Shown one piece after another: positions 45,251 to 58,019 of a stretch of DNA of 64,000 bases. The first letter of the stretch is position 1; the number at the start of each line of letters is the position of its first letter. Made by a program: the position numbers and the translations under genes. The DNA comes from Bromus sterilis. Taxonomy: Eukaryota; Streptophyta; Magnoliopsida; Poales; Poaceae. The notes under the pieces are model-generated. The model was not told the DNA's origin and made no database searches. It worked only from the letters and a program-made list of their open reading frames with translations. The DNA lies in contig OX465600.1 of assembly GCA_950022295.1 (NCBI GenBank), forward strand, positions 200,227,782 through 200,291,781, written 5' to 3'.

Positions 45251-46188
45251 GAGCCATAATCAACAGACCAAGCGTCGACTCGATCAGAATTCTTCCGACT
45301 TGGTAGCCAACACAAATGTCGGCTTCCAAAGGCAGAAGCAGAGGGGCAACAACTACCGCAAGTCGGAAGGAGGTTTCCGACCCCCAATCAGCTTTGAAGA
45401 AGCTCTGAAAAGACCTTGCCCAACACATAGAAAACCCGACAGTCCATCCAATCACTCTTGGGAAGATTGCAACTTCATGAAAGAGTTTGCACATCGTGGA
45501 GGCCAGAGGCCCCCTGGGTCAGGTGGCGGAGCCGGTCAAAACAACAATAACCAAGATTTTGGGCACCAGGGAGCCGGCGTAGCACCGCAACACCAAGGAT
45601 CCAGGGGAGGAGGAAAGAAAAACCAGTTAGGGCTTGCTGGATTCCGATCAAACCCAAAACAGCTCCAAGACCACTCAACTTATCATGTCTTTACCACCAG
45701 CAGCTGCCGGAGGGACATGAAGCTGCAACAGAGAGCCGCCATGTCTGAGGCCATGGAGCCGGCTTGTCCTAGGTGGCTTAACTGGTCTGAACCACCGATC
45801 ACCTGGACGAGGGATGACCACCCAATAGTGATAGAAAACACGGGCTCTCTAGCCCTGGTAGTTTCTCCGCAAATCGGGTGCTACACGCTTGACAAAGTGC
45901 TCATGGACGGTTGAAGCGGTATCAACATCCTTTACTACGAAATTTTCCGCAGGATGGGACTGACTCTCAAACAGCTGCAAACCTCCAACACCGTCGGCAC
46001 GCCCGATAGGCAAAATCTACCTAGAGACGGCCTTCGGAACCACTAAAAACTTCTGGTCTGAGATCATACCCTATGAGGTGGTAAAACTCGAGAGCCCATA
46101 TCACGCCATCTTAGGCAGACCGACTTATTCCAGGTTCATGGCTCGACCATGCTACGTCTACCTAAAGCTAAAGATACCGGGTCCCAAA
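45251..46188 (+). pseudogene. gag-pro: R8 gag C-terminus and protease, degenerate
   Basis: A zinc-knuckle-like CPTHRKPDSPSNHSWEDC lies near 45418. The protease site reads VLMDG then a stop (45912-45914) then SGINILY, so the active-site loop is interrupted (TGA where R3 has Gly). R9 begins at 46181, right after the KIPGP motif. Confidence 0.75.
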
Positions 46189-47628
46189 TGTATCTATAAT
46201 TTATGCTTGCTCCATGCATGTTTTTTGTGATATTGCTTTGATCTAGATACACTTTCATAAAATTTTGATCATATTTGGACTAACTTATTAACTTAGTGCA
46301 CCCCAGTGCTAGTTCCTGTTTTCTTCTGTTTTCTATTTTAGGTTTCCCCCATATTAAAAGTTCTCCAAAAATTTGGGAAAACCAGATAAAAAATCAGCGT
46401 TCCGAAAGCTTCCGGATTCACCAAAGAAGGGCCAGAGGGGCCCCACCTGGTGCCTAGGCGGCCACCCCGCGCGTCCTAGGGCTTGGTCGCGCCTGGTGGC
46501 CTCGTGGGTGACTGGGACCTCCCCTGGTGGCCCCCTTGGCTCTTATTTATACACCCGTCGCAAAAACCCTGATACCAGACCCCTTTTTTCCAGAAGCAAT
46601 TCCGATCCCCACCGCCATCGCCAACAAGCTTCGGGGTACCAGAATTCCTGTCTCGGCACCCTGTCGAGACGGGGAAGTGCCCCCGGATTCATCACCATCG
46701 TCTTTGCTTCCTCCCTCTATGATGCGGAAGTAGTCCCTCCTCGGGGCTGAGGTTTCTACCAGTATCTTTGTGGTCAATTATCTCTCCCATGATGTGTTCT
46801 TTGTTGTGATCATAGGCTATGTAATCTAGGGTGATCCCATGATACTTCCCCTTCCTCAATGTATTGGATTGATGTACTCACTCGATCTTATCTAGTATAA
46901 TACCTGAGACCATGGTGACAGCGGTCTATTCGACATGGGTTAGAAGAATATTATCATGAGTGATTTCCTCTTTTGTGCGTTGATTGAAGATTGAGAGTCT
47001 CTTGGTGCTTGTCTTTGACTATCCTTGAGATATATTGTGGTGATTGTGGTACTCTCTTTGGATGGCCGCGGTGACATTGGGAAATCCATAGATGAGAACT
47101 ACGAACTCTGAGGTGTTCTTTTGTAGCCCTACATAAGTCTCATCCTCTCTTGACCACAAAGGATTGACCTCTGAGTGCGTCTCCATTGCATGTTTTATGT
47201 GTAATATCATGTGATTAGACTGTGTTAATGTTGTTGGGAATTGCTACTAGTGAAAGTATGAAGACTAGGCCTTGTTTCCACCATTGTTACACCGTTTGTG
47301 CACACTTTTGTCACATGTTTGCTTGATGCACTTTTTATTACAGATTTATATTATCTTTCTTTGCCAAACCTATCACCCATATTTTACCATCTCTTTGCCG
47401 AACTAGTGCACCTATACAACTCCTAGTGGTATTAGTTGTGTTGGGGACACAAGAGACTTCTTGTATCTTAATTGCAGGATTGCTCGAGAGATACCATCTT
47501 CAACCTCTACTTCCCTGAGTTCGATAAACCTTAGGTCATCCACTTGAGGGAAATTGCTGCTGTCCTACAAAGCTCTGCGCTTGGAGGCCCAACATAGTCT
47601 ACAAGAATAGAAGCGTGCGTAGAAATCA
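46181..47628 (+). repeat. R9 5' LTR
   Basis: It aligns from GTCCCAAA (46181) with the 3' LTR from position 7 onward and ends AGAAATCA. A GC-rich block lies at about 46420-46550. Confidence 0.85.
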
Positions 47629-47637
47629 AGCTATTTC

Positions 47638-47655
47638 TGGCGAAGTTGCCGGGGA
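47638..47655 (+). other. R9 primer-binding site (tRNA-Asp type)
   Basis: TGGCGAAGTTGCCGGGGA differs at two positions from the tRNA-Asp-type site used by Athila-like elements. Confidence 0.75.
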
Positions 47656-47735
47656 GGTAAGCGTTGAAGGTATATCTTTATATCTTGCAATTAAATCTTT
47701 TTGTTTCTTGTTTTTATTTTCACTAGTTAGGACTT

Positions 47736-48470
47736 ATGGAAAACAACAAAAATATTATGAGAAAGCTTCATGAGCTCTACCTTGAGTTTGGACATGAAGT
47801 GTTTGAAGAGAAAATCAAAAAGCCTATGGAGCTTCATTATTTGCACAACACTCATGTTAGTAGCAATGTTACTAGTATGTCTTCTTTGAATACCTTTAAT
47901 GCTAATGATATGCAAAGTTATAAGCTTGGGGATGCTGCGTTTTATGAAGATGATCTTTTGAGCCCCCCCCCCATGTTTTGATGAGGAAAATTATTTTGAT
48001 GATACTTTGCCTCCTATCTAGGATGATTATTGTGATGACACTTATGCTATAAAGAATAAATGTTTGCAAGTGTATCATGATAAGAATGATTCATGTGATA
48101 GCTATTTTCTTGATTTTGCTCCCACTATTACTAATGAGAAGGATTTTTCTTATGTGGGGAGTAATAAATTTTCTATGCTTGTGCATCATGATAAGAGTTT
48201 TTCATGTGATACTTATATTTTTGAGTTTATTCATGGTCCCACTGAAAATTATTATGAGAGGGGAACATATGCTTAGAGATATTTCAATAATATCAAGTTC
48301 CCTCTCTTTATGTTGAAGGTTTTGAAGTTGCACTTGTTTTGCCTTCCTATGCTAATATATTTATGCTTCAATGAGTTATTTCTCTACAGGATCCCTTTGC
48401 ATAGGAAGCCTGTTAGACTTAAATGTGTTTGATATTTTCTTCTTGATGCTTTCTTTTGTTCTTCAACTCT
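47736..48470 (+). pseudogene. R9 internal ORF of unknown function, broken
   Basis: An open stretch at 47736-47981 starts MENNKNIM. After a frameshift in a C run (47965-47973), a second lies at 48064-48276. A stop follows, but the frame remains recognisable to about 48470. The C-terminal part (VLKLHLFCLP, then hydrophobic residues, then VRLKCV) matches the minus-strand ORF of R10 at 58020-58463. Acidic and Tyr-rich in the middle, hydrophobic at the end. I do not recognise a domain; it is not a typical gag. Confidence 0.6.
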
Positions 48471-51299
48471 TATTCCTATGAGATCATCGTTAAAATCTTA
48501 AGCCTATCTTTATGGCTATAAAGAAAGAGCTCTAGGGATACAACCCTTGTTATCTTTATTTTGAGTTTTTACTTTCAGTTTTTAGTGGTCTTGATGATTG
48601 TTACTACTGTAGCAACATCATTGTATCTTTATTTTCAAGCTTTGTGCCAAGTTATAGCCTCATATGACAAGGGAAGTGAAAGTTGTGACATGCTGTCCAG
48701 AAAACAGATTCTGTCCTCGTGAGGGGAAAAATCAGAACGAATCACCTGTTCATATTTTTGAGCTGAATTTTTTACACATAATGCTCTATACAATCACGGA
48801 ACTTTCGTATTTTCTGAGTTTTTTTTTTAGTTTCAGAAGTACCCCTAAAAAATTCTTTACTACTTGATGTTCTGTTTTTCACAGATTCTGCCACGTTTTG
48901 TCTCTCCTAACTTTTTCAAACCTTAAGCTTGATTTTTCTTTGCAAAAACCTTTTTGCAATCTTGAGAAACAGTAGCTCTTCAGGAATATCTTTATATCCA
49001 GTGGGGAAAAATTATTTATTAAGTGTACTAACCTCTCTAATCAGCTTATGATGAGTTATGTATGAAGAGGGTTTTCAAGTGTGCGGTGGAAGATGATGAA
49101 AGAAGATTCGGGAGTGTCAAGCGGTCAAGCTTGGGGATGCCCCCATACATCCCCAATAAATATTCAAGGAGACTCAAGTGTCTAAGCTTGGGGATACGCC
49201 CGAGCATCCCCTTCTCCATCAACAATCATCAGTTCGTCCTTTGTCTCACTATATTTTTATCACTTCATGCGTTATGTGCTATGCTTGGAGCGTCTCGCTC
49301 TTAGGTTTTAGTTTTAGTTTTCTTTAGCTTTTCTTGCTGTTCATAACAATTTAGATCCCGTCTTACTTTGTGGGGGAGAGAAACACGCTCCACTTTCAAA
49401 ATCTAGAACACATCATAGGATTCTTCATGCCTATCTTTTTCCTGTTGTGTGTTCTTTATCTTTTCGTAGCTACTACCATGTTTAGTTTTAGTTTTAGTTT
49501 GTCTTTAGCAAGAGCCTTGGATTTTGTTTAGTTTGTTTCTGGAACTCTGTTTATTTTTCATGTTTATCTTGTTAAGAGATTTGGTTGTTGCACTGAGTTG
49601 TGTCTTGTCTTGAAAGTAGGTAATTGATGTTGCTATTTAATTTTAGTAGTAACTTGCAATAGTTTTGAGGTATTGATGTGAGTAATCTTTGAACTTTTGG
49701 TGTTAAGAGCTCTAGCCTATTAGTGATAGGTGTCGTATTTTGGGAAATCCGTGTTTATTTTCAAAACCTACAAAAAATATTTGAGAACTCTAGATGCTAG
49801 ATGGATCACTAATCTTTGGAGGGATCAGATATTAGAGTACACTCATGTACCATGAGTCGAGGATTCGCATGGATAACCAAACCCCCATACACTCCTCCTC
49901 GGGGTACTTGTCTGTTTGGGAACCTCCTTATTAGATTGAGAGTTACCGATAATAAGTGGATGAGTTCTTTGGACTAATGTAAGTATTGAAAGTTGACACT
50001 TCCACCTCCTCATATTTGCTAGCCTCTCCCGTGCCGTGCATTGCCCTCTTCTCACTCCGAGAGTTGGCGTCCACCTTCGCCAGTGCATCCAAACCCTTGG
50101 CATGATACGCTCTGTCATCATAAACCTCCTTATATCCTTCCTCAAAACAGCCACCATACCTACCCATCAAGGCATTTCCATAGCCTTTCCGAGATATATT
50201 GCCATGCAACATCCACCTCTTCATGACCTGATCTTCATGTCATGCATGTTCCTGCTACGCTGGCGGCGGCATACATTGCATACATCATGATAGCTACATC
50301 TTCTTTATGATTTGATTACCTTGTAAAGTGTGAAAGATCTTCTATACCCTCTTGTAAATTAGAGTGTTTCCCTTAAGTGAGGAAAAGATCCCAAAGTGGA
50401 CAAAATAAAATATCCCAAAATAGGAGACATGAGAGTTAAATAGAAATAGCCATTGAGGCCACCAAAAAAATACAAAAAAAAAGAAAAAAGAGAAAAAGAA
50501 ATAAAAAGAGAGAAAGGGGCAAAACTACTATCCTTTTGAAAGATCCACATTAGTACTCCCTCTTATCCTTATACTCCATAGAGATGATCATACATGCATA
50601 TAGCTATGTGGGGACCTTCCCACTATAGAACTTGGCTTGCATATTCCAAGGATGAGCTTCCTCAAGAGAGCTCTAGGTCTTCATGAGCGAGCAAGTTGGA
50701 CACACCCCCACTAGTTCCATTGGAGAGATTTTCAGCTCATATGTGCATCCGTTGCATGGCAATCCCTACTCCTCACATCGTATCTATCATTTGGCCTTCA
50801 CGCCTATGATGTGAGCTTATCTCACCATCTTTGTCTTCCTCCTCCACCATATTTCTCTCTTTTCCATCCTAAGTGTCAAGTCTCGTGCTTACGCTCATCC
50901 ATTTCATGAGTGCTCAAAATATTGAAAAGGAGTGGATCAAATTGAATTGTACCTGGCTAGTGGTCTGGGTACGAGTCAAGATAAGATTCCAAAGAAGACC
51001 ATGTGTGAAACTTTAGTACACTGAGTTCTCAACACAAAAATACTTTTTCTCGTATTCCATATCCCCCTTTTTGGACGCAAACACAATTTGGAGACATTTG
51101 AGTCATGGACAGCGAGAGCTCTTGCACCTAATGTTCTTTCGTTGCTTGTTTCAATGCTAATATAGACTCTTGCATGTTATGACTTGAATTGAATCACATA
51201 CCTTGATTGATTTACTTTTCAAAGTTCTTATATGGTTGCTAGCATGTCACCATAGAAATTATGCTTGTTATCATTTACCTACTAGGGGACGAGTAGGAA
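48471..51299. other. R9 internal non-coding region
   Basis: No recognisable proteins. A block at 49840-50300 matches R10 about 56270-56760 in opposite orientation. An A-rich tract at 50461-50520 corresponds to the T-rich tract of R10 near 55995-56050. Confidence 0.6.
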
Positions 51300-51315
51300 T
51301 TAAGCTTGGGGGTGT
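51300..51315 (+). other. R9 polypurine tract
   Basis: TTAAGCTTGGGGGTGT directly precedes the 3' LTR. R10 has TTAAGCTTGGGGATGT at the same place. Confidence 0.75.
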
Positions 51316-52772
51316 TGATACGTCCCAAACGTATCTATAATTTCTGCTTGCTCCATGCATGTTTTTGTGTGATATTGCTATGATCTAGATACACTTTCAT
51401 AAACTTTTGATCATATTTGGACTAACTTATTAACTCAGTGCACCCGAGTGCCAATTCCTGTTTTCTGCTGTTTTTCTATTTCAGGTTTCCACCATATTAA
51501 AAGTGCTCCAAAAATTCGGAAAAATCAGATAAAAAATCAGCGTTCCGGAAGCTTCCGGATTCACCGAAGAAAGGCCAGAGGGGCCCCACCTGGTGCCTAG
51601 GCGGCCACCCCGTGCGGCCTAGGTCTTGGCCGCGCCGGGTGGCCTCGTGGGCGATTGGGACCACCCCTGGTGGCCCCCTTGGCTCTCATTTATACACCGG
51701 TCGCAAAAACCCTTATACCAGATCCCTTTTCTCGAGAAGCAATTCCGATCTCCGCCGCCATCGCCAACAAGCTTCGGGGGGCCAGAATTCCTGTGTCGGC
51801 ACCCTGTCGAGATGGGGAAGTGCCCCCGGATTCATCTCCATCGTCATTGCTTCCTCCCTCCATGATGCGGGAGTGGTCGCACCTTGGGGCTGAGGTTTCT
51901 ACCAGTAGCTATGTGGTCAAGTCTCTCTCCCATGATGTGATATTCGTTGTGATCATAGGCTATGGTAATCAAGGGTGATCCAATGATATTTCCCCTTCCT
52001 CTATGTATTGGATTGATGTACTCACTTGATCTTATCTAGTATAATCCCCGAGACCATGGTGACAGCGGTCTATTGGACATGGGTTAGAAGAATATTATCA
52101 TGAATGATTTCTTCTTTTGTGTGTTGATTGAAGATTGAGAGTCTCTTGGTGCTTGTCTTTGAATATCCTTGAGATATGTTGTGGTGATTGTGGTACTCTC
52201 TTTGGATGGCCGCGGTGACATTGGGAAGTCCATAGATGAGAACTACGAACTCTGAGGTGTTCTTTTGTAGCCCTACATAATTCTCGTCCTCTCTTGACCA
52301 CAAAGGATTGACCTCCGATTGTGTCTCCATTGCATGTTTTATGGGAAATATCATGTGATTAGACTATGTTAATGTTGTTGCGAGTTGCCACTAGTGAAAT
52401 TATAAAGCCTTGGCCTTATTTCCACCATTGTTACACCGTTTGTGCTCACTTTTGTCACATATTTGCTTGCTGCACTTTTTATTACATATTTATATTATCT
52501 TTCTTTGCCACACCTATCACCCATATTTTACCATCTCTTTGCCGAACTAGTGCACCTATACAACTCCTAGTTGTATTAGGTGTGTTGGGGACCCAAGAGA
52601 CTTCTTGTATCTTAATAGCAGGGTTGCTTGAGAGAGACCATCTTCAATCTCTACTTCCCTGAGTTCGATAAACCTTAGGTCATCCACTTGAGGGAAATTG
52701 CTGCTGTCCTACAAACCTCTGTGCTTGGAGGACCAACATAGTCTACAAGAATAGAAGCGTGCGTTGACATCA
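51316..52772 (+). repeat. R9 3' LTR (1457 bp)
   Basis: It starts TGATACGTCCC and ends TTGACATCA. R8 coding sequence resumes at 52773 (ACAATC), so ACAAT is the expected target duplication. Confidence 0.88.
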
Positions 52773-53521
52773 ACAATCAAGGTAGATGGGAACTGTTCCA
52801 GGTCTATGGAATGTGACAAGCAGCACGTAAAATTTGCCGACTCGGCATGCGCCAATGAGGACCTGTTTGCATACCAAGAGAAGGTAGATCCGTCGAATCC
52901 ACCATCCTGAAGAAACCGACTCCTGAAAATAACCCCAAATTCCAACCGGCTCATCGAGTGACGTTACCTAGCAGTTCATCATCGGGACATGGTTATCTGA
53001 CAAATAGGAAAGTGCGCTCATCGAGTTCCTCCAAGAGAACTGGGACATTTTTTTCATGGAAACCTTCTGACATGCCAAGTGTCCTGAGGGAACTCGCTGA
53101 GCACCACCTAAATATTGACCCAAAACTGAAGCCGGTCAAGCAATTCCTTCGTCATTTCAATGATGATAGGAGGAACGCCATTGGGGAAGAGATATCCTGG
53201 CTCATTGCTGCCGGTTTTATCCTGGAAGTTTTCTATCCGGAGTGGCTTGCAAAACCGGTCCTCGTTTTTAAAAAGAACGGGACTTGGCGTATTTGCATTG
53301 ACTACACTGACTTAAACAAGGCTTTCCCAAATGATCCCTTCGCATTACCTCACATTGATCAGATCATCGACTCTACTACGGGGTGCGAGCTCCTGTGTTT
53401 TCTCGGCGCCTACTCTGGCTATCACCAAATCAAGATGGTTCTAGAAGACCAGGAGAAAACAGCTTTCATTACTCCCTTTGGGATATACTACTACACTTCT
53501 ATGCCTTTAGGTTTGAAGAAT
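52773..53521 (+). pseudogene. pol: R8 protease-RT linker and RT N-terminal half
   Basis: After a linker with stops, the frame at 52958-53521 shows FSWKPSDMP, then WLIAAGFI, then YTDLNKAFPNDPF, then FLGAYSGYHQI. The last has Gly where R3 has the catalytic Asp of FLDAYSGYHQI. It stops at GLKN, where R10 is inserted. Confidence 0.82.
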
Positions 53522-55173
53522 TGGTGCGGTGAGGAAGATAGCTCTTCTCACTTCTCGTTGGTTACCCCAAGTGGAAGGTGAGATGTAGTGTAGCAACAAA
53601 TTTCCCCTATGTAGAGGATAGGGTTTGTCTCTCGTAGGACTCGCAGAGATACAAGAAGGTGGTAAAGTGAATAGTGGCGCTGAGGTTGCTAACTTCGCCT
53701 GGACCTGCACACACAGCAAATAAGTTTGCTCCCAACGAGTACAGAGGAGTTGTCAATTCCTCCGGCCTTGCTGTTTACAAAGGATCAACGCAAGAGATAA
53801 TAATAGTGCCAACGGAAAGTAAGAACTGAAAGTAAATTGAAGGTGTAAACAATGGTGGAAATATGGACCGGGGACCCGTGATGTTCACTAGTGATGTCTC
53901 TCTCCCAAAAGACAATAAAATTGCTAGGGAGGTAAACAAATCATAGGTGGGAAATTGACAGGATTATAAACGCACCACAATGCTAACTATGCTACAAAAG
54001 AAAGGAAGAGGCTCAAAAGCAATGGGCAGTACGCCAAGGTAAGTAGACCAAAATCCATCTGCATCTACTACGAATCATCCACCTTGAGATATCTACCCAG
54101 AACATCTCGCTGGTATTAAGTTGCAAATCCAACCCAAAGTGTAAACTCAAAGCAACAGACAATTGCATTAAAAGAACTATGCGTAAAGTAAACAATCCTT
54201 GCACACGCAAGGACAAGTACCACTGTTTTATCCCTGGTGGCAACATCGCATCCTCTAGTCTCATGTTTCTGTCACTCAAGCTAGACATCGAGGGGCTGTA
54301 CCCACAATCAAGCATAACGCTCCCTCTTGGAGTAGCAAAAATCACTTGGCCAAAGTAAAATACGGCAACGGAGAACATGCAAGAATTTACTAAAGAACTC
54401 AAATATAAAAGAGAACCAAATATATTACTCATCACAATCTGAACATAATCTCATAATCCATCAGATCCTAGCAAACTCAACATAGCAACATAGAAAATTA
54501 CAACAGTGCCTCGATCATGTGAGGCATGTCACGAGGTCTCGAAAGTGAAAGCACAAAGAGAGCAGGAGAACATCACATAGATACTAGTCACGGACCCATG
54601 GTCCAAGGGGGACTACTCACGGCACATCCGGGAGGCGTCCATGGCGATGGATGGTCTCTCGGAGGGGATTCCTCCTTCCGGAAGGGTGCCGGAGCAGTTT
54701 CTCCTTGCAGCCCCAATCTTGAAACGGCGGTCGCGGAGGAACAGAGAGGAGAACGGGAATATCATATCGATATTAGGGGTTTCCGTCACGGGGGGTAATT
54801 ATAGGCCAAAGGGGGCACCGAGAGGGGCCACAGGGCAGCCAAGAGGTCTCCTGGTGCGGCTTAGGGTGGGGCCGCGCCTGGGACCCTCCTGGGGCCCTGG
54901 TGGGTCCACTCCCTCCCTTTCTTGATTATTCGGGAAGCTTCTGGGTCGCTGATTTTTTATTGGATTTTTCCGGAATTTATTTGGCACTTTTAATGTCCGG
55001 AATACCTAAAATACTAAACCAGCAGAAAACAGGAATTGGCAACTGGGTGCACTGAGTTAATAGGTTAGTCCAAATATGATGAAAAGTGTATGAAAGTTCA
55101 AGCAAAACATGGAAAAGTCACACAAATCATGCATGGAGCAAGAAGAAATTATATATACGTTTGGGAAGTATCA
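53522..55173 (-). repeat. R10 3' LTR (1652 bp)
   Basis: The plus strand starts TGGTGCGGTG and ends AAGTATCA. The minus strand begins TGATACTTCCC, related to the R9 LTR start. Confidence 0.88.
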
Positions 55174-55192
55174 ACATCCCCAAGCTTAACTC
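55174..55192 (-). other. R10 polypurine tract
   Basis: The minus strand reads GTTAAGCTTGGGGATGT next to the 3' LTR. Confidence 0.75.
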
Positions 55193-58019
55193 CTGCTCGT
55201 CCTCGAGTAGGGAAATGATAACAAGCATAATTTCTGTGGCGACATGCCACACAACCATATAAGGACTTTTAAGTAAATCAATCAAATCATGCAATTCAAT
55301 TCAAGTCTTAACAAGCAAGAGTCTATATTAGCATTTACATAAGTAACAAAAGAACAAAAGGTGCAAGAGCTCTCGCTGTCCATGACTCGAATGTCTCCAA
55401 ATGGTGTTTGCGTGCAAGAAAGGGGATAGGGAATACGAAATAAAAAATAGTTGTTGAGAACCACTATCTACTAAAGTTTCACACTTAGTGTCCTTTGAAT
55501 TCTTATCTTGACTCGTCCCCAGACCACTAGTCAGGTACAATTCAAACTGATCCACTCCCTTTTGATTTTTTTAGCACTCATGCAATGGATGAGTGTGATC
55601 AAGAAAGTTGACACCTAAAAGGTGAAACAGAAAGAAGGTGGAGGAGGAAGACAAAAAACGTGTGAAAGGCTCACATCAATGAGGACAATCATAGGCGAGA
55701 GAAGGCCATATGATAGATATGATGTGAGGAGTAGGGATTGCCATGCAACGGATGCACATGTGAGCTAAAAGCTCTCCAAGGGAACTAGTGGGGGTGCATC
55801 TAACTTGCTTGCTCAAGAAGACCTACAGCTCTTTTGAGCAGGCTCGTCATTGAAATATACAAGCCAAGTTCTATAGTGTGAAGGGTCCCCACACTAGTGT
55901 GCCTCTGCCACACTAGTGTATGATGATCTCTATGGAGTACAAGGGATAGAGGATGAAGTACTAGTGTGGATCCCTCAAAAGGAATAGTAGTGTGCCCCCT
56001 TCTCTCTTTTTATTTTTCTTTTTCTCTTTTTTCTATTTTTTCTATTTATTGGTGGCCTCAATGGCTCTTTCTATTTCTCTCATTTGTCCTCTTTGGGATC
56101 TTTTGATTTTGTCCTCTTTGGGATCTTTTCCTCACTTTAGGGGCAACACTCTATATTTTACAAGAATATAGGAGATCTTTCACACTTTACAAAGGTACTC
56201 ACATAAAGAAAATGTAACTATCATGATGAAAATGTGTGCCTCTGCCAGGGTAGCAGGATATGCAATGATACTAGCGCGTCATGTAGCAATGATTAGGGCA
56301 AGTCCCAACTGGCATGTGGCTCATCGATAAAGCAAGTAGCATGTATGACATGAAGAGCAAGTCATTAGAAGGTGGATGTTGCATGGCAATGTATCTCAGA
56401 AAGGCTATAGAAATGCCTTGTAGGTAGCTATGGTGGCTGTTTTGAGGAAATATATAAGGAGGTTTATGATGACAGAGCGTATCATGCCAAGGGTTCGGAT
56501 GTACCGACGAAGGTGGACGCCAACTCTCGGAGTGAGAAGGAGGCAATGCACGGCACAAGAGAGGCTAGCAAAATATGGGAAGGTGGAAGTGTAAACTTTA
56601 GAATACTCACATTAGTCTGGAGAACTCATGCACTTATTATCGGTAACTCTCAATCTAATGAGGAGGTTCTCAAAGAGAAATGTACCCCGAGAAGGAGTGT
56701 ATGGGTGTTTGGTTATCCTTGCGCATCCTCGACTCATGGTACGTGAGTGTACTCTAATATTGAAACCCTCAAGAGGTTAGTGATCCATCTAGTAGCTAGA
56801 GTTCTCAACAGGGGTTTTGGTTTTCGAAAATCACACGGATCGCCCAAAATACGACATCTATCACTAATAGGCTCGATCTCTTGACACCAAAAGTTCAAAC
56901 ATTACTCTAATCAATACCTCAAAACTATTGCAAGTTCCTACTACAAAGAGAATAGAAACTTCAACTACCTACTTTCTAGTCAAGACACAAAACTCAGTGC
57001 AACAGGCAAACTCTCTAACAAGATAAAAATGCAACCTATAGAAAGTTCAACCTAAGACAAAACAGAAGCTCTAGAAGAAAACTAAAGCACAACAACTAAA
57101 CAGGGCAGCAACTAAGAAAAGAAAAAGAACAACTCACAGCTAAGAGAATAAGGATGCAAATCCTATGAGAAGTTCTAGTTTAAGCGGAGCTTGTTTCTCT
57201 CCCACACAAAATAAAGCTGGGGTCTAACTTGTTACTACAGCAAACAAAGAAAAAACAAACCTAAGAAAAGTAAAGAGCGAGACGCTCGAAGAATAGCACA
57301 TAACGCATGAAGTGATCAAAATATAGTGAGACAAAGGACTAACTGATAATTGTTGATGAAGAAGGGGATGCACGGGGGCATCCCCAAGCTTAGACGCTTG
57401 ATTCTCCTTTGATATTTATTGGGGGTGCACATGGGCATCCCCAATCATGAGCGTTTGACACTCCAGGATCTTCTTTCATCATCTTCCATGACACACTTGA
57501 TTAGAGAGGTTAGTACCCTATTAAAATTATTTTCCTCTACTGAAAATAAAGATATTCTTGAAGAGCTACTCTTTATCAAGATTGCGAAAAAGTTTTTGCA
57601 AAGAAAAAGCAAGCTTAAGGTTTGCAAAAGTTCGGAGAGACAAAACGTGGCAGAATCTGTGAAAAACAAAACAACAGGTAGTAGAGAATTTTTAGGGGCA
57701 CTTCTGCAACTCAAATCAAAAAACTCAGAACATACAAAAGTTCCGTGATTGTATAGAGCATGTTGTGTAAACAATTCAGCTCAAAAAGATGAACTGGTAA
57801 TTTCCTACGATTTTTTGTCATGAGGACAGAATCAGTTTTGTCGACAGCATGCCACAACTTTCACTTCCTTTGTCATATGAGGCTATAATTGGCACAAAGC
57901 TTGAAAAGTAAAGATACAATGATGTTGCTACAGTAGTAAAAATCATCAAGACAACTAAAAACAGAAGAAAAAACATATTGGGTTGCCTCCCAACAAGCGC
58001 TTTCTTTTACTTCTTTGAG
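55193..58019. other. R10 internal non-coding region
   Basis: Contains the block shared with R9 (about 56270-56760) and a T-rich tract near 55995-56050. No coding frame recognised. Confidence 0.6.

Larger units (their letters stand above)
46181..52772 (+). mobile_element. R9: non-autonomous Athila-like LTR retrotransposon
   Basis: 5' LTR 46181-47628, tRNA-Asp-type primer site, 3.7 kb internal region without gag or pol, polypurine tract, 3' LTR 51316-52772. LTRs differ by about 8 percent in the first 225 bases by eye. The first six bases of the 5' LTR and the left target duplication are missing. LTR and internal sequence are related to R10 in opposite orientation. LTR style (starts TGATACGTCCC, ends GACATCA) and primer site are like Athila-group families of Triticeae. 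Confidence 0.85.
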
